NCBI GenBank assembly: GCA_937995345.1
Contig: CALKKS010000035.1
Coordinates: 1-52,098 of the forward strand
Origin: an uncultured Collinsella sp.
Lineage (GTDB): Bacteria > Actinomycetota > Coriobacteriia > Coriobacteriales > Coriobacteriaceae
Reading direction: 5' to 3'
DNA: 52,098 bases
Position 1 is the stretch's first letter. Each line of letters opens with the position of its first letter. Under the pieces are notes generated by a model. That model was not told the DNA's origin. It saw only the letters and a list, made by a program, of their open reading frames with translations, and did no database searches. The position numbers and the translations under genes were made by a program. Below, piece by piece: positions 23,239 to 31,530 of this stretch.

Positions 23239-24030
23239 CTAAATATCCCCTCGGTTCTCAAAATCCGATTCCCAGTAGTTAAAACCGCGCAGGTAGGCAG
23301 TCTTTTCGTAACACAGGCAGTACTTGGAGACCGCCGTAAGCTCAGCCGCGCCCGGCGGCACCATATCGCGCACCAGCTGCGGGCAAAACTCCGTAAACTT
23401 GACCTCCATCACCAGCTTGCCAGGCTCCAGGACCGGCAGCGCGGGCAGCGTCGCGTCAAAGATGTCGAAGCTTCCCACCGCGGCGCGCACGTTCATGTCA
23501 AACGTGATGCGCACCGTGCCCTCGTCCATCACCCACGGCTCGCGCTCGTAGTCCACGATAGTCCTCGGGCGCATCACGTTGCAGATGCACTCGATGTAGA
23601 ACTCGCGACAGAGCGGATAGGAACTCCTCAGCAAAAAGTCGTAGTCGCCGGCCAGGATCTGCTCAAACTCACCGCGCGTGAGCGGCGCGTCCTCCTTATA
23701 GATCCAGCTGCCGTACTTCTTTTTGCGCTCGAGCTTAATCACCTTGTCGCTGCCGTTATAGATGCGCACGCGATACTTTTTGCGCATGAGAATACCGGCG
23801 TCTTTTTCCTCGTAGGCCGAGTTGCAGTAGTCGTCAAAGTACAGGCTGCGTATGGTGTAACCACCCGCCTGCGCATGCTTGTCCAGCTTAAACACCGGCG
23901 CCATACGACAGGCAAGCGCGGCGTGCTCGCCCTCGTTAATGAGATATTTGAGCTCGTGGCGGTAACGCTCCTGCGTGGTACGCGCAGGCGGGGCCGCCAA
24001 GCGCTCAAGCAGCGCGCTAGCCCTCCTCAT
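23239..24030 (-). CDS. VTC-domain (polyphosphate polymerase-like) protein
   Basis: The 263-aa soluble protein has a triphosphate-tunnel fold of the VTC type. Basic and acidic tunnel residues are visible in RHELKYLI, IRSLYFDD, MRKKYRVRIYN, IKLERKKKYGSW, and the Glu in MEVKFTEFCP. The yeast VTC4 relative synthesises polyphosphate from ATP, but bacterial members are mostly uncharacterised. It overlaps the CotH gene by 14 bp and precedes DUF4956. In this operon it may make or bind polyphosphate or a nucleotide at the inner membrane face. Confidence 0.9.
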   Translation of the reverse strand: MRRASALLERLAAPPARTTQERYRHELKYLINEGEHAALACRMAPVFKLDKHAQAGGYTIRSLYFDDYCNSAYEEKDAGILMRKKYRVRIYNGSDKVIKLERKKKYGSWIYKEDAPLTRGEFEQILAGDYDFLLRSSYPLCREFYIECICNVMRPRTIVDYEREPWVMDEGTVRITFDMNVRAAVGSFDIFDATLPALPVLEPGKLVMEVKFTEFCPQLVRDMVPPGAAELTAVSKYCLCYEKTAYLRGFNYWESDFENRGDI

Positions 24031-25786
24031 ACGTGTCCTCCACGACCTTACCGCCGTCCTGCACGTAAAAACACTTCATGCCGTACTGCTTACCATCGTC
24101 GGTCACATAGTAGTCAAACGCATCTTGCGTATAGTCGTCGGAGTTGGTGGCGCGCACGCGCACAAAATACTGGCCGGCATCGGGTGCATCGCAGGTCACC
24201 TCGGGCAGCAGCACGTCCTCGGCCTTAAAGATCACGTCGGTAATAGCGTTATCACGCGCCAGCTCCACGGTATAGCGAATGTCGCGCGCCTTAAAGTCGT
24301 ACGACGCGTCCCAATTCACGCGCAGTTTACCGTTATCAATCTGCGGCACGCCGATGTAGAACGGCATTGGCTTCTTATAGCTCTCGCGGAAGCTCTGATA
24401 ATTCTCCTCGATCTCGGACGGAATCGCCGCGGCGATTTGCTCGTATTGGTCCTTGGTGACAGGCAGATTGTCGATATCGGGCGAAGCAAAGACGAGCGGC
24501 TCCGTCACCTCGCGATAATGCTCGATCATCTTGCTCAGTCGTTCCTCGGTCAAATACGAGCGCAGGTCCTTGACGGCAGCGTCGAGCTCGCTGCGGAACG
24601 ACTTGCTACGCAACGCGCGGTTAAACAGCACGTTGCCCCAATAATTACTTACGCCGCGCTCCCAGCTCGCATAATCCGAGAACCCCTTCAGGCTCAGCTC
24701 CAGCTTGCGCAGCATGCCGTCGTTATCCCAATCTAAAAAGTACCAGGTATTTGAGTTGAGCGGGCTGTACAGATAGCAGTTACGGTTCTGCGTATCGCAA
24801 TTGCCCGTCAAGATCTGAAACGCCATCCAATAGACCAGGTTCTCGGTATCGAAGTAGGTGTCGAGCACATCGTCGATCTTTTGCGTATCGTCGTTGAGCG
24901 CATCGAGCATCTCGATTAACTTAGTATGGTCCGAGTCGCCCTTAATCTCGAGCATGCCCTCGAACGCCGTCTGGTTATAGTCGGGGTCATCCGCCAGCTT
25001 GATGGTGTCTTCGAAGCGATGGAAATCGAAGCTGTTCACCTTATACAGATGCCCGCTCTTATCCAGACCGTGGGCCTTGAGCGCCGTCTTGTTGAGCTGC
25101 TCCACCTGCGTAAACAGACCGTAGTCCTCAAAGGTATCGTTGGACTTTTCGGTCTGGTCGCACACCCACAGATGCACAAACTGCGTGCGCAAGCCCATCA
25201 TCTGGGGAATCCCACGGACGAGGTCATAGGCCATCTTGTTGCGAAAACGCATACCCTCACCCATGTGCTTGTTAAGCGCAATCGCGCGCTGATGGCGCCA
25301 GGTACCCTTGCCCTTTTTGAGCTCTACTTTGTAATTCTTTTGCGAGTTCATGCTTGACGTCTGGCCGCGCACCTGCACGGTAGCATTGGGCGCTTCCTCG
25401 CCATAGCCAACCTCGCCGGCCACCGGGCCGTCTTCGTCTCCCGCCTGCAGCAGGCCCATAACCTGATAGCGCGTCACGCCCATGTCGGCATAGTCATAGA
25501 CCGAGTACGTGTTGATCTCGGCCCACGAATGGTCGGTGTTCTCGGAGCTGTTGCCACGCGAGACCGTAAGGTACATGCACACAATGCCCGAATCGTCATA
25601 GACCTCGTAGAGGTCATCCTTATCACGCAGATGCTTGGCCTCGCCAGACGCGTCGGCCTTTTTAATCTTGCCCTGCTTCTTGGTCTTTTTGGTCGAGGAT
25701 TCGTCCTGCGAAGAGCAGCCCGAAAGCAGCAACGTGCCGGCAGCCGCCTCGATCAAGCGGCGGCGCGATATCATCCTATCGGTCAT
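24017..25786 (-). CDS. CotH-kinase family lipoprotein
   Basis: The 589-aa protein begins with a Tat-like SRRRLIEAAAG and a lipobox LSGC (Cys24), so it is predicted to be exported and lipid-anchored. The CotH kinase-like domain follows: GQTSSMNSQKNYKVEL, the family motif around EDYGLFTQVEQLN, and the metal-binding FLDWDNDGM. CotH proteins phosphorylate extracellular or spore proteins. A C-terminal fibronectin-like stretch follows from about residue 500. The start at 25786 has GGGGAGG 5 bases upstream. It overlaps pelG by 11 bp, so it belongs to the exopolysaccharide operon; its substrate is unknown. Confidence 0.9.
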   Translation of the reverse strand: MTDRMISRRRLIEAAAGTLLLSGCSSQDESSTKKTKKQGKIKKADASGEAKHLRDKDDLYEVYDDSGIVCMYLTVSRGNSSENTDHSWAEINTYSVYDYADMGVTRYQVMGLLQAGDEDGPVAGEVGYGEEAPNATVQVRGQTSSMNSQKNYKVELKKGKGTWRHQRAIALNKHMGEGMRFRNKMAYDLVRGIPQMMGLRTQFVHLWVCDQTEKSNDTFEDYGLFTQVEQLNKTALKAHGLDKSGHLYKVNSFDFHRFEDTIKLADDPDYNQTAFEGMLEIKGDSDHTKLIEMLDALNDDTQKIDDVLDTYFDTENLVYWMAFQILTGNCDTQNRNCYLYSPLNSNTWYFLDWDNDGMLRKLELSLKGFSDYASWERGVSNYWGNVLFNRALRSKSFRSELDAAVKDLRSYLTEERLSKMIEHYREVTEPLVFASPDIDNLPVTKDQYEQIAAAIPSEIEENYQSFRESYKKPMPFYIGVPQIDNGKLRVNWDASYDFKARDIRYTVELARDNAITDVIFKAEDVLLPEVTCDAPDAGQYFVRVRATNSDDYTQDAFDYYVTDDGKQYGMKCFYVQDGGKVVEDTYEEG

Positions 25787-27320
25787 CAGGACCTCCCCAA
25801 TGGTTGCGATACACGCGAACCACCGTGCGCTCAAACGCACCATGCGGCTCGCCCTCTAGACGCAGCTCCTCGTAGCGCTGCTCGGCACGGTCGAGCAAGC
25901 GGCCCAGCTCCGTAAAGCGACCCGTCTTGTCGGTCGCCACAATGGGCTGTTGACTCAGGATACGATACGGCAAATTGGCGGTATAGGTATCGAGCCGCAT
26001 GAGCGCCACAACAAAAAACACCGCCGCGCCGAGCAAAAAACCAAAGCCATAAAACTGCTGCGGAAAGAACAGCGAGACGATGGTCGCCAGCCCCGCCACG
26101 CCCGCGAACAGCCCGGAAGCAAGCACGGCGCCCTTGTAGTCGGTAAAGTACAGCAAGATGAGCATCACCGTATTGCCCACGGCATACAGGCCATAGCCCA
26201 CACATAACGTGCGAAAATACCCGTGCATCAGGTTGTTGAAGCCCAGTGGCAGGGCCGAGAGCACCGTGGTCTCGAGCGAAATGACCGCCGCCGTCACAAA
26301 CAGCTGCTTGAGCGCACAAAACCGCAGCTCCCGGTTGAGCGTGGCGAGCATTTCCTCCTCGGCCACCACGATGTCGCCCACCACGCCGCCGTCGTTAAAC
26401 AGGCTGTAGTAGTCGCGGTAGCGCGGATAGAAGTTGACCTCGACCGACACCACAAAGTTGACGGTCGTGACCAGAATAGTCAAAAACGCGATGAGCGCCG
26501 GCACATCATGATAGGGCGCGCCGTAAAAAAGGCCTTTGACCTGCACGCCAATGGGCCCTGCCCAGATAATCACCAGGTGCGCAAAGAGCCCCAGGTTGGT
26601 AAACAGGCCCGTGAGCGCCAGCGGCATAAACTGATCGAGCCACTGCAAAAAGAGCCAGGGGCTGCGGTCGCTCTGCGGAAAATACCGGTACAGCAGCACC
26701 ACGTCCCAGGCGAGCATCACACCGTAGCCCAGGGCGATCGAGGCCAGCAGGCCCTCGACCGGCGGCAGCCCCAGTGCCAGCGCGGCCAGGGCGCACAGAC
26801 ACGCCACGCCAATGGCGGCCGCAAAGCTGCACAGGATGCCGCGGTAATCCTTAATAGCGGTGAGATAGCTCATGCCGTTCCAGTTGACGATCATAATGTT
26901 GAACAGCCATAGGCACAGCAGCCCCTGCAGCAGCGTGGCGCCCGAGAACAGCAAAAAGACGCCGTAGAGCACCGTGCCCGCAACGAGCATGATGGCGTTG
27001 GAACCCCAAAACGAGGGCAGGACCTCTTCTTCGCGCTCGGCAAACAGCATGTCGGCCAAAAAGCGCGTGACCGGCATGGAGAAAAAGCTCGTGAGCGTAA
27101 GCGACGCCAGCAGCGTATACGTCACCATGCACACCAGCAGATCCTGGTTGGCGCGTCCCACGCCCCACATTCCGCACAACACCAAGATACCCACCTGGAG
27201 CAGCACGCCCAGCAGCATGGGACCCGTGCACACAATGCCGGCGTAGCCATAGGCGCGCATCGTGGCAAACAGACCTTTGCGCCTAAACAGGCGTTTGAGT
27301 TCAAAACCGATTCCGGCCAC
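25776..27320 (-). CDS. pelG: PelG-type exopolysaccharide membrane transporter
   Basis: The 514-aa polytopic membrane protein has about 12 helices. The N-terminus MAGIGFELKRLFRRKG followed by a helix, and the tract TSFFSMPVTRFLADMLFAE, are characteristic of PelG. PelG belongs to the MOP/Wzx superfamily and moves the Pel chain across the cytoplasmic membrane together with PelD and PelE. The start is GTG with GGGGGAG 6 bases upstream, overlapping the end region of pelF (3-bp gap). Gene order D-E-(deacetylase)-F-G matches Gram-positive Pel clusters. Confidence 0.93.
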   Translation of the reverse strand: MAGIGFELKRLFRRKGLFATMRAYGYAGIVCTGPMLLGVLLQVGILVLCGMWGVGRANQDLLVCMVTYTLLASLTLTSFFSMPVTRFLADMLFAEREEEVLPSFWGSNAIMLVAGTVLYGVFLLFSGATLLQGLLCLWLFNIMIVNWNGMSYLTAIKDYRGILCSFAAAIGVACLCALAALALGLPPVEGLLASIALGYGVMLAWDVVLLYRYFPQSDRSPWLFLQWLDQFMPLALTGLFTNLGLFAHLVIIWAGPIGVQVKGLFYGAPYHDVPALIAFLTILVTTVNFVVSVEVNFYPRYRDYYSLFNDGGVVGDIVVAEEEMLATLNRELRFCALKQLFVTAAVISLETTVLSALPLGFNNLMHGYFRTLCVGYGLYAVGNTVMLILLYFTDYKGAVLASGLFAGVAGLATIVSLFFPQQFYGFGFLLGAAVFFVVALMRLDTYTANLPYRILSQQPIVATDKTGRFTELGRLLDRAEQRYEELRLEGEPHGAFERTVVRVYRNHWGGPDDR

Positions 27321-27323
27321 CGG

Positions 27324-28751
27324 CTACTCCCCCTCTCTGGGCAGGTCAAATGCACGCGCCGTCTCGTCGTACAGCGCGCGATAGTTGGCGAGCATCTGCT
27401 CGTGTAGGTAGTAGGTCGCCACGCGACGCTGGCCGCGCTCCCCCATTTCCAGGCGGCGTGCACGGCTCGCGCACATGCGCTCCATGGCATCGGCCAAGCC
27501 CTTGCGATACATAGGCGGCGTCACAAAACCTGCCACGCCAAAGTCATCGCCCGGGGCGCCCTCGAGCAGCTCGCGACAGCAGCCAACCTCGGTCGTCACG
27601 CAGGGGCGACGTGCAGCAAGCGACTCCAGCACGCTCAACGGCTGGCCCTCGGAGATGCTCGTTAAAATGGTAAAGTCGAGCTTTTCCATGTACTCGACCA
27701 CGTTGACGCGCCCGGTAAAGATCAGGTCGCGCACGCCCAGGGTGTCGACCAGCGCGTGGCACTCGGCGCCGTACTCCTCATCGTCCACGCCGCCCATAAT
27801 ATGCAGGCGCACCTTGGGCAGGCGCTCGTGCAGCTCAAAGAAGGCATAGATCATGGTCTTAACGTCCTTGATGGGCGCCAGACGCACCACCGCGCCAATG
27901 TCCACCCAGCCGTCATCGGGCTTTAAGGGAATGTCCTTAAAGCGGTCGAATTGAATGCCGTTGGGGATGACCAGGCATTTGTCCGCATCGCAGCCCATGT
28001 CGATCTGCGTCTTTCGGGCGTTGTGAAACAGGCTCGTCACGCGGAAGGCGCGACGGTAGATCTCCTCCGAAAGCAGGTAGAAAAAGCGAATCCAGCGGTC
28101 CTTAAACGACGGCACCACCCAGTCGGCGCGAATAATCTCTTCCTCGCGCTCGCGCGTATAGATGCCATGCTCGGTCAGCAGCACCGGCGCATGGTGAACG
28201 CTTGAGCCCAGGCAGGCGAGCAGACCGCCGTAGCCAGTCGAGATGGCGTGGTACACATCGGCCACCGGCACCTCGCTGCCCAGCAGGTAGAGCACGGGCA
28301 GCAGCATGGAGCGCATGGTGTGGAATGCATCGGCAAAAGGCGTGTAGGGGTACTCGGCCAGGCACACGTCGCGGAAGATATCCATAAAGGTGCGGCTCTG
28401 CAAAAATGAGAGCGGATGCACGTGGCGACGCTGGAAAATGTCGGAAAGCACGTCCCAGTCCGGATTGGAGAGCGAAACCAGACGGCGCAACGCCTCGCGC
28501 TCGCGGTCGTTAAAGTCGACTTCTTGCTGCTCGCCCGAAAGCCGCAGGGCATCGTCCAGAAACACCTCGTGCACCTCGACCACGTTGTCGGGCAGCTCGT
28601 AGACAAACTTGCCGCGGTCGGCAGCATGCGCGCCAATCACCCACAGCACAAACTCGTGCTCGGACATGGCCTGTATATAGCCGTGCATCCATGTGGACAC
28701 CCCGCCGTGCACATAGGGGTAGCAGCCCTCGAGTACCAAGCAGATTCTCAT
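27324..28751 (-). CDS. pelF: PelF-type GT4 glycosyltransferase
   Basis: Cytoplasmic GT-B polymerase predicted to use UDP-GalNAc/UDP-GlcNAc-type donors to make Pel polysaccharide. The 475-aa protein has the PelF N-terminus CLVLEGCYPYVHGGVSTWMH, EHGIYTREREEEI, and IGAVVRLAPIKDVKTMIYAF. The GT4 donor-site motif is ISEGQPLSVLESLAARRPCV, with the E-x7-E pair. The start ATG overlaps the stop of the DUF2194 gene by 4 bp. It is the most diagnostic gene for assigning this operon to the Pel family. Confidence 0.95.
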   Translation of the reverse strand: MRICLVLEGCYPYVHGGVSTWMHGYIQAMSEHEFVLWVIGAHAADRGKFVYELPDNVVEVHEVFLDDALRLSGEQQEVDFNDREREALRRLVSLSNPDWDVLSDIFQRRHVHPLSFLQSRTFMDIFRDVCLAEYPYTPFADAFHTMRSMLLPVLYLLGSEVPVADVYHAISTGYGGLLACLGSSVHHAPVLLTEHGIYTREREEEIIRADWVVPSFKDRWIRFFYLLSEEIYRRAFRVTSLFHNARKTQIDMGCDADKCLVIPNGIQFDRFKDIPLKPDDGWVDIGAVVRLAPIKDVKTMIYAFFELHERLPKVRLHIMGGVDDEEYGAECHALVDTLGVRDLIFTGRVNVVEYMEKLDFTILTSISEGQPLSVLESLAARRPCVTTEVGCCRELLEGAPGDDFGVAGFVTPPMYRKGLADAMERMCASRARRLEMGERGQRRVATYYLHEQMLANYRALYDETARAFDLPREGE

Positions 28752-30628
28752 TTGTCGCCGCCCTCCTTGCGCACAATGATCACCGTCTTGTCCGTGGCCT
28801 TGACCAGGTACAGGTCACCCGTCAGATGCGTAATCTCGCCACCCGTAACCGCACCCGGCTCGCCGTTGTTGGCGCGGAACATGAGCCACGCTTCGTCGTG
28901 GAAATTGCCCAGACTGAGCGTCCAGGCATCCGCACTGGTATCCACGCTCACCGTCACGGACGAAAAGCGCTGAATGGCACCCGAGCATTCCGAACCGGTC
29001 TGACGACGCAGGTCGGGCGCAGACTTGGTAAGCCAGTCCAGGTAGTCGGTCAGGCCGCCCTTGTAGACCTCCCAGCCCTCCTTGGCGCCTCGATCGGGAT
29101 CGAGCAGGTCGTCCGGGTGCATAAAGTGCGTGCTCACGTAGTGCATGTTGAGCTCGGACACGGCAGCCAGGCGCATGTAGGAATCGTCGACCATGCCGCC
29201 CGAGACAATACGCGGCTGCTCCACAATGCCATCGCTCGCCACGCCAAACTCCTGCACGTACGGCAGGTCGGTGCCGTCCTCAAAATACGTACTGGCAATG
29301 GTCTTAATGCGCGGCACGTCGGTGCCGATAAGCTTGCGCGCGCGGGCCGAAAGGATATTCGACGGCGGCACGTAGACCGAGCCGTGCGCGTTGGGCAGCA
29401 CCTCGTCCTGAAAGGCGATAAGCTCGTTGAGCGATGCAACGATCGTCTCCTTATTCTTCCACGTCTTGTAGTCGTAAAGCGTGCCATAGTCGGTGTCCCA
29501 GAGTGCCAGCGGCTGATGGTTGTAGCCGTGAAAGCCCAGCTCTCCGCCCATCTGCAGCAGCATGCCGCCAAAGTAGCGGAACTGCGTGGTATCGGCCTGG
29601 CGCGCGGGCTCGGTCTGGTTGACCGTATCCTCGTAGTTTTCGATCATCACGCCGGTATAGCGAATGCCGTATTTTTGCGCGAGCTTTTGCAGATCGGGCC
29701 ACCAGACCTTGGCATAAAAGTCGGCAATGGAAAGGCCGTAATCACGCTTTATGTAGGTGCCATCGCCCGAGGGAACGGGGCTGGGAAAGTCATCCAGATA
29801 GAAGACGGCGCCGTTAATGACCGGATAGGCCGTGGCATCGCCCAATAGGCTCACGGCCGCGGCATAGAAACCACGCATGACCTTGTCGTAGATACCGATA
29901 TTGCACACCACGGTACGGCCGCTGCCGCAATCGCTCGACCAAATAAGCGGAGTACCCGTGTCACCGGTTTTAGCCCACACGTGGGCCGTCTCACGCAGAG
30001 AAACCGAAAGCGACGAATCGAAGGGATCCGAGAGCTCATAACGCTGGCCACCGCCAATCATAAAGTCCTCGCTCGGCACGATGCTCTCTGCCGTCGCATA
30101 TTCATAGCCGGCAGAATCGATGCCCAGCTTGGGACCGATTGCCTGCAGATAGCTCGAATTGTCCGGCGTCATGGCGAGCATCAGCGAACCGCCGGCGCTC
30201 ACCCAGCTCATGATGTCGGAGAGGTGCGTACCGAGCCCGTCGAGCGACGGCATCAGTAAAATCACGCGGTCGAAGGATGTGAGGGAAGGAATCGCATCAA
30301 CACCATCGGTGGCAATATCCACATCGCGGTGGGCGATCTTCATGTCAAGCAAGATCTGGTCGAACTGCTCTTTGACGTCCTCGACGCCATCTTGTTCCGA
30401 GTCGGTAATAACCAAGCACGTGGGCTTTTGGCCAAACATCGCCGAGCTTGCCGGCACCGCATCGCTGGCGGCAAGCATCCCCAGCTTATGCTGGCCCGCA
30501 CTGTACTGAACGCCGGCACGCTCCACCAGCAGCACGGCGGCCATGGCAATAAAGACCGCCCACACCACGAGCAGTCCCATCCAGCGAAAATGGCCCGCAC
30601 GGTCGCGGATATGCTGCACCACGCTCAT
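28748..30628 (-). CDS. DUF2194 deacetylase-like protein, probable PelA counterpart
   Basis: The 626-aa protein starts at an ATG overlapping the PelE-like stop (ATGA) with GGAGG upstream; longer in-frame starts lie inside that gene. One N-terminal signal anchor occurs at about 15-36. Residues 70-265 look like a glutamine-amidotransferase-like/flavodoxin fold with no clear catalytic triad. From about 270 a NodB-like polysaccharide deacetylase barrel carries FYLDDFPSP (Asp279-Asp280) and GFHGYNH (His367, His371), matching the metal-binding DD and HxxxH pattern. It is predicted to deacetylate the polymer outside the membrane. It has no glycoside hydrolase domain like the N-terminus of Pseudomonas PelA. 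Confidence 0.85.
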   Translation of the reverse strand: MSVVQHIRDRAGHFRWMGLLVVWAVFIAMAAVLLVERAGVQYSAGQHKLGMLAASDAVPASSAMFGQKPTCLVITDSEQDGVEDVKEQFDQILLDMKIAHRDVDIATDGVDAIPSLTSFDRVILLMPSLDGLGTHLSDIMSWVSAGGSLMLAMTPDNSSYLQAIGPKLGIDSAGYEYATAESIVPSEDFMIGGGQRYELSDPFDSSLSVSLRETAHVWAKTGDTGTPLIWSSDCGSGRTVVCNIGIYDKVMRGFYAAAVSLLGDATAYPVINGAVFYLDDFPSPVPSGDGTYIKRDYGLSIADFYAKVWWPDLQKLAQKYGIRYTGVMIENYEDTVNQTEPARQADTTQFRYFGGMLLQMGGELGFHGYNHQPLALWDTDYGTLYDYKTWKNKETIVASLNELIAFQDEVLPNAHGSVYVPPSNILSARARKLIGTDVPRIKTIASTYFEDGTDLPYVQEFGVASDGIVEQPRIVSGGMVDDSYMRLAAVSELNMHYVSTHFMHPDDLLDPDRGAKEGWEVYKGGLTDYLDWLTKSAPDLRRQTGSECSGAIQRFSSVTVSVDTSADAWTLSLGNFHDEAWLMFRANNGEPGAVTGGEITHLTGDLYLVKATDKTVIIVRKEGGDK

Positions 30629-31530
30629 CGGGCCTCCTCTCCTTCGCGCCAAAATGCCAGCCTCTCGCGATTTTCGGCATTCAAATACACATGCTGCTTG
30701 TCGATCGCGTCGATTACACGCCGTACCGTCTGCCCATCGCGACGAATCACAGCCAAGCGCAGGCAGAGCATCCACACGTCCTGCTCGTCTGACGCATCGA
30801 TCACCAGCTGGCTGGCGACGTCCTCTGCCTTATCGATCTCGCCGGAATCGGCCAGCGCCGTGGCGTAGCGGATGCGCAACGCCAGCCCGTCCTCGCGTTC
30901 GCAACGACGCGCGAGCAAGCGTGCATACTGCTGACGCTGAATCTGTGCCACACGGCCCTCTGCCAAACCCGAGTCCAGATAGGCGCCCAAAAAGTCGCAA
31001 TACGCATCCAGGTTATGCGAGCTGGGATCGGTCTTAAACGCACGCTCCAGCTGTTGCAGTTTAAGGTCGGACTCCTTGGAAATCTGCGCAACCGCCGTCG
31101 CGGCATAGTGCGCAACCTCAACATCGTCGTTGAGTTTTGCTGCCTGCAACTGTGCGAGGTACGCATCCGGATCCTCGGTAAGCATGGAGAGCATCAGACG
31201 GCGGCGGTCACCCGGATCGTTGACGATGAGCGCCTCCTCGAGCGGCACCACGCCGCCATCGCCCTCGCGCCCCTGCACCAACATGCTGCGGTGCATGTCA
31301 TCGTTAATGCGCAGCGTCTCCAGCGTGGCATCCTTAAGGCCATCGCCGAACACCGCGCTACGCACCGAGAGTAGCACCACCAGCAATGGGCCCCACAACG
31401 GCACGAGTACCATTACGGCAAGCATGTGCCCGCGAACCGGGAGCAAGCCCAGTTTCATAAGCGTCCACAGCACCAGACACACCAGCGCATGAATTAATAG
31501 CAGTACGGTAGCAACAACAAGCGAGATCAA
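30625..31530 (-). CDS. pelE: PelE-like membrane-anchored TPR protein
   Basis: The 301-aa protein has two N-terminal hydrophobic helices (residues 3-25 and 35-57). An alpha-helical repeat region follows from about 105 to 290 with TPR-like spacing (AKLNDDVEVAHYAATAVAQI, ALADSGEIDKAEDVASQLVI). Pseudomonas PelE has the same layout of two helices plus TPRs and forms a complex with PelD, PelF and PelG. It overlaps the PelD-like gene by 4 bp and the DUF2194 gene by 4 bp. Assignment rests on architecture and gene order, not strong motif identity. Confidence 0.78.
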   Translation of the reverse strand: MISLVVATVLLLIHALVCLVLWTLMKLGLLPVRGHMLAVMVLVPLWGPLLVVLLSVRSAVFGDGLKDATLETLRINDDMHRSMLVQGREGDGGVVPLEEALIVNDPGDRRRLMLSMLTEDPDAYLAQLQAAKLNDDVEVAHYAATAVAQISKESDLKLQQLERAFKTDPSSHNLDAYCDFLGAYLDSGLAEGRVAQIQRQQYARLLARRCEREDGLALRIRYATALADSGEIDKAEDVASQLVIDASDEQDVWMLCLRLAVIRRDGQTVRRVIDAIDKQHVYLNAENRERLAFWREGEEAR

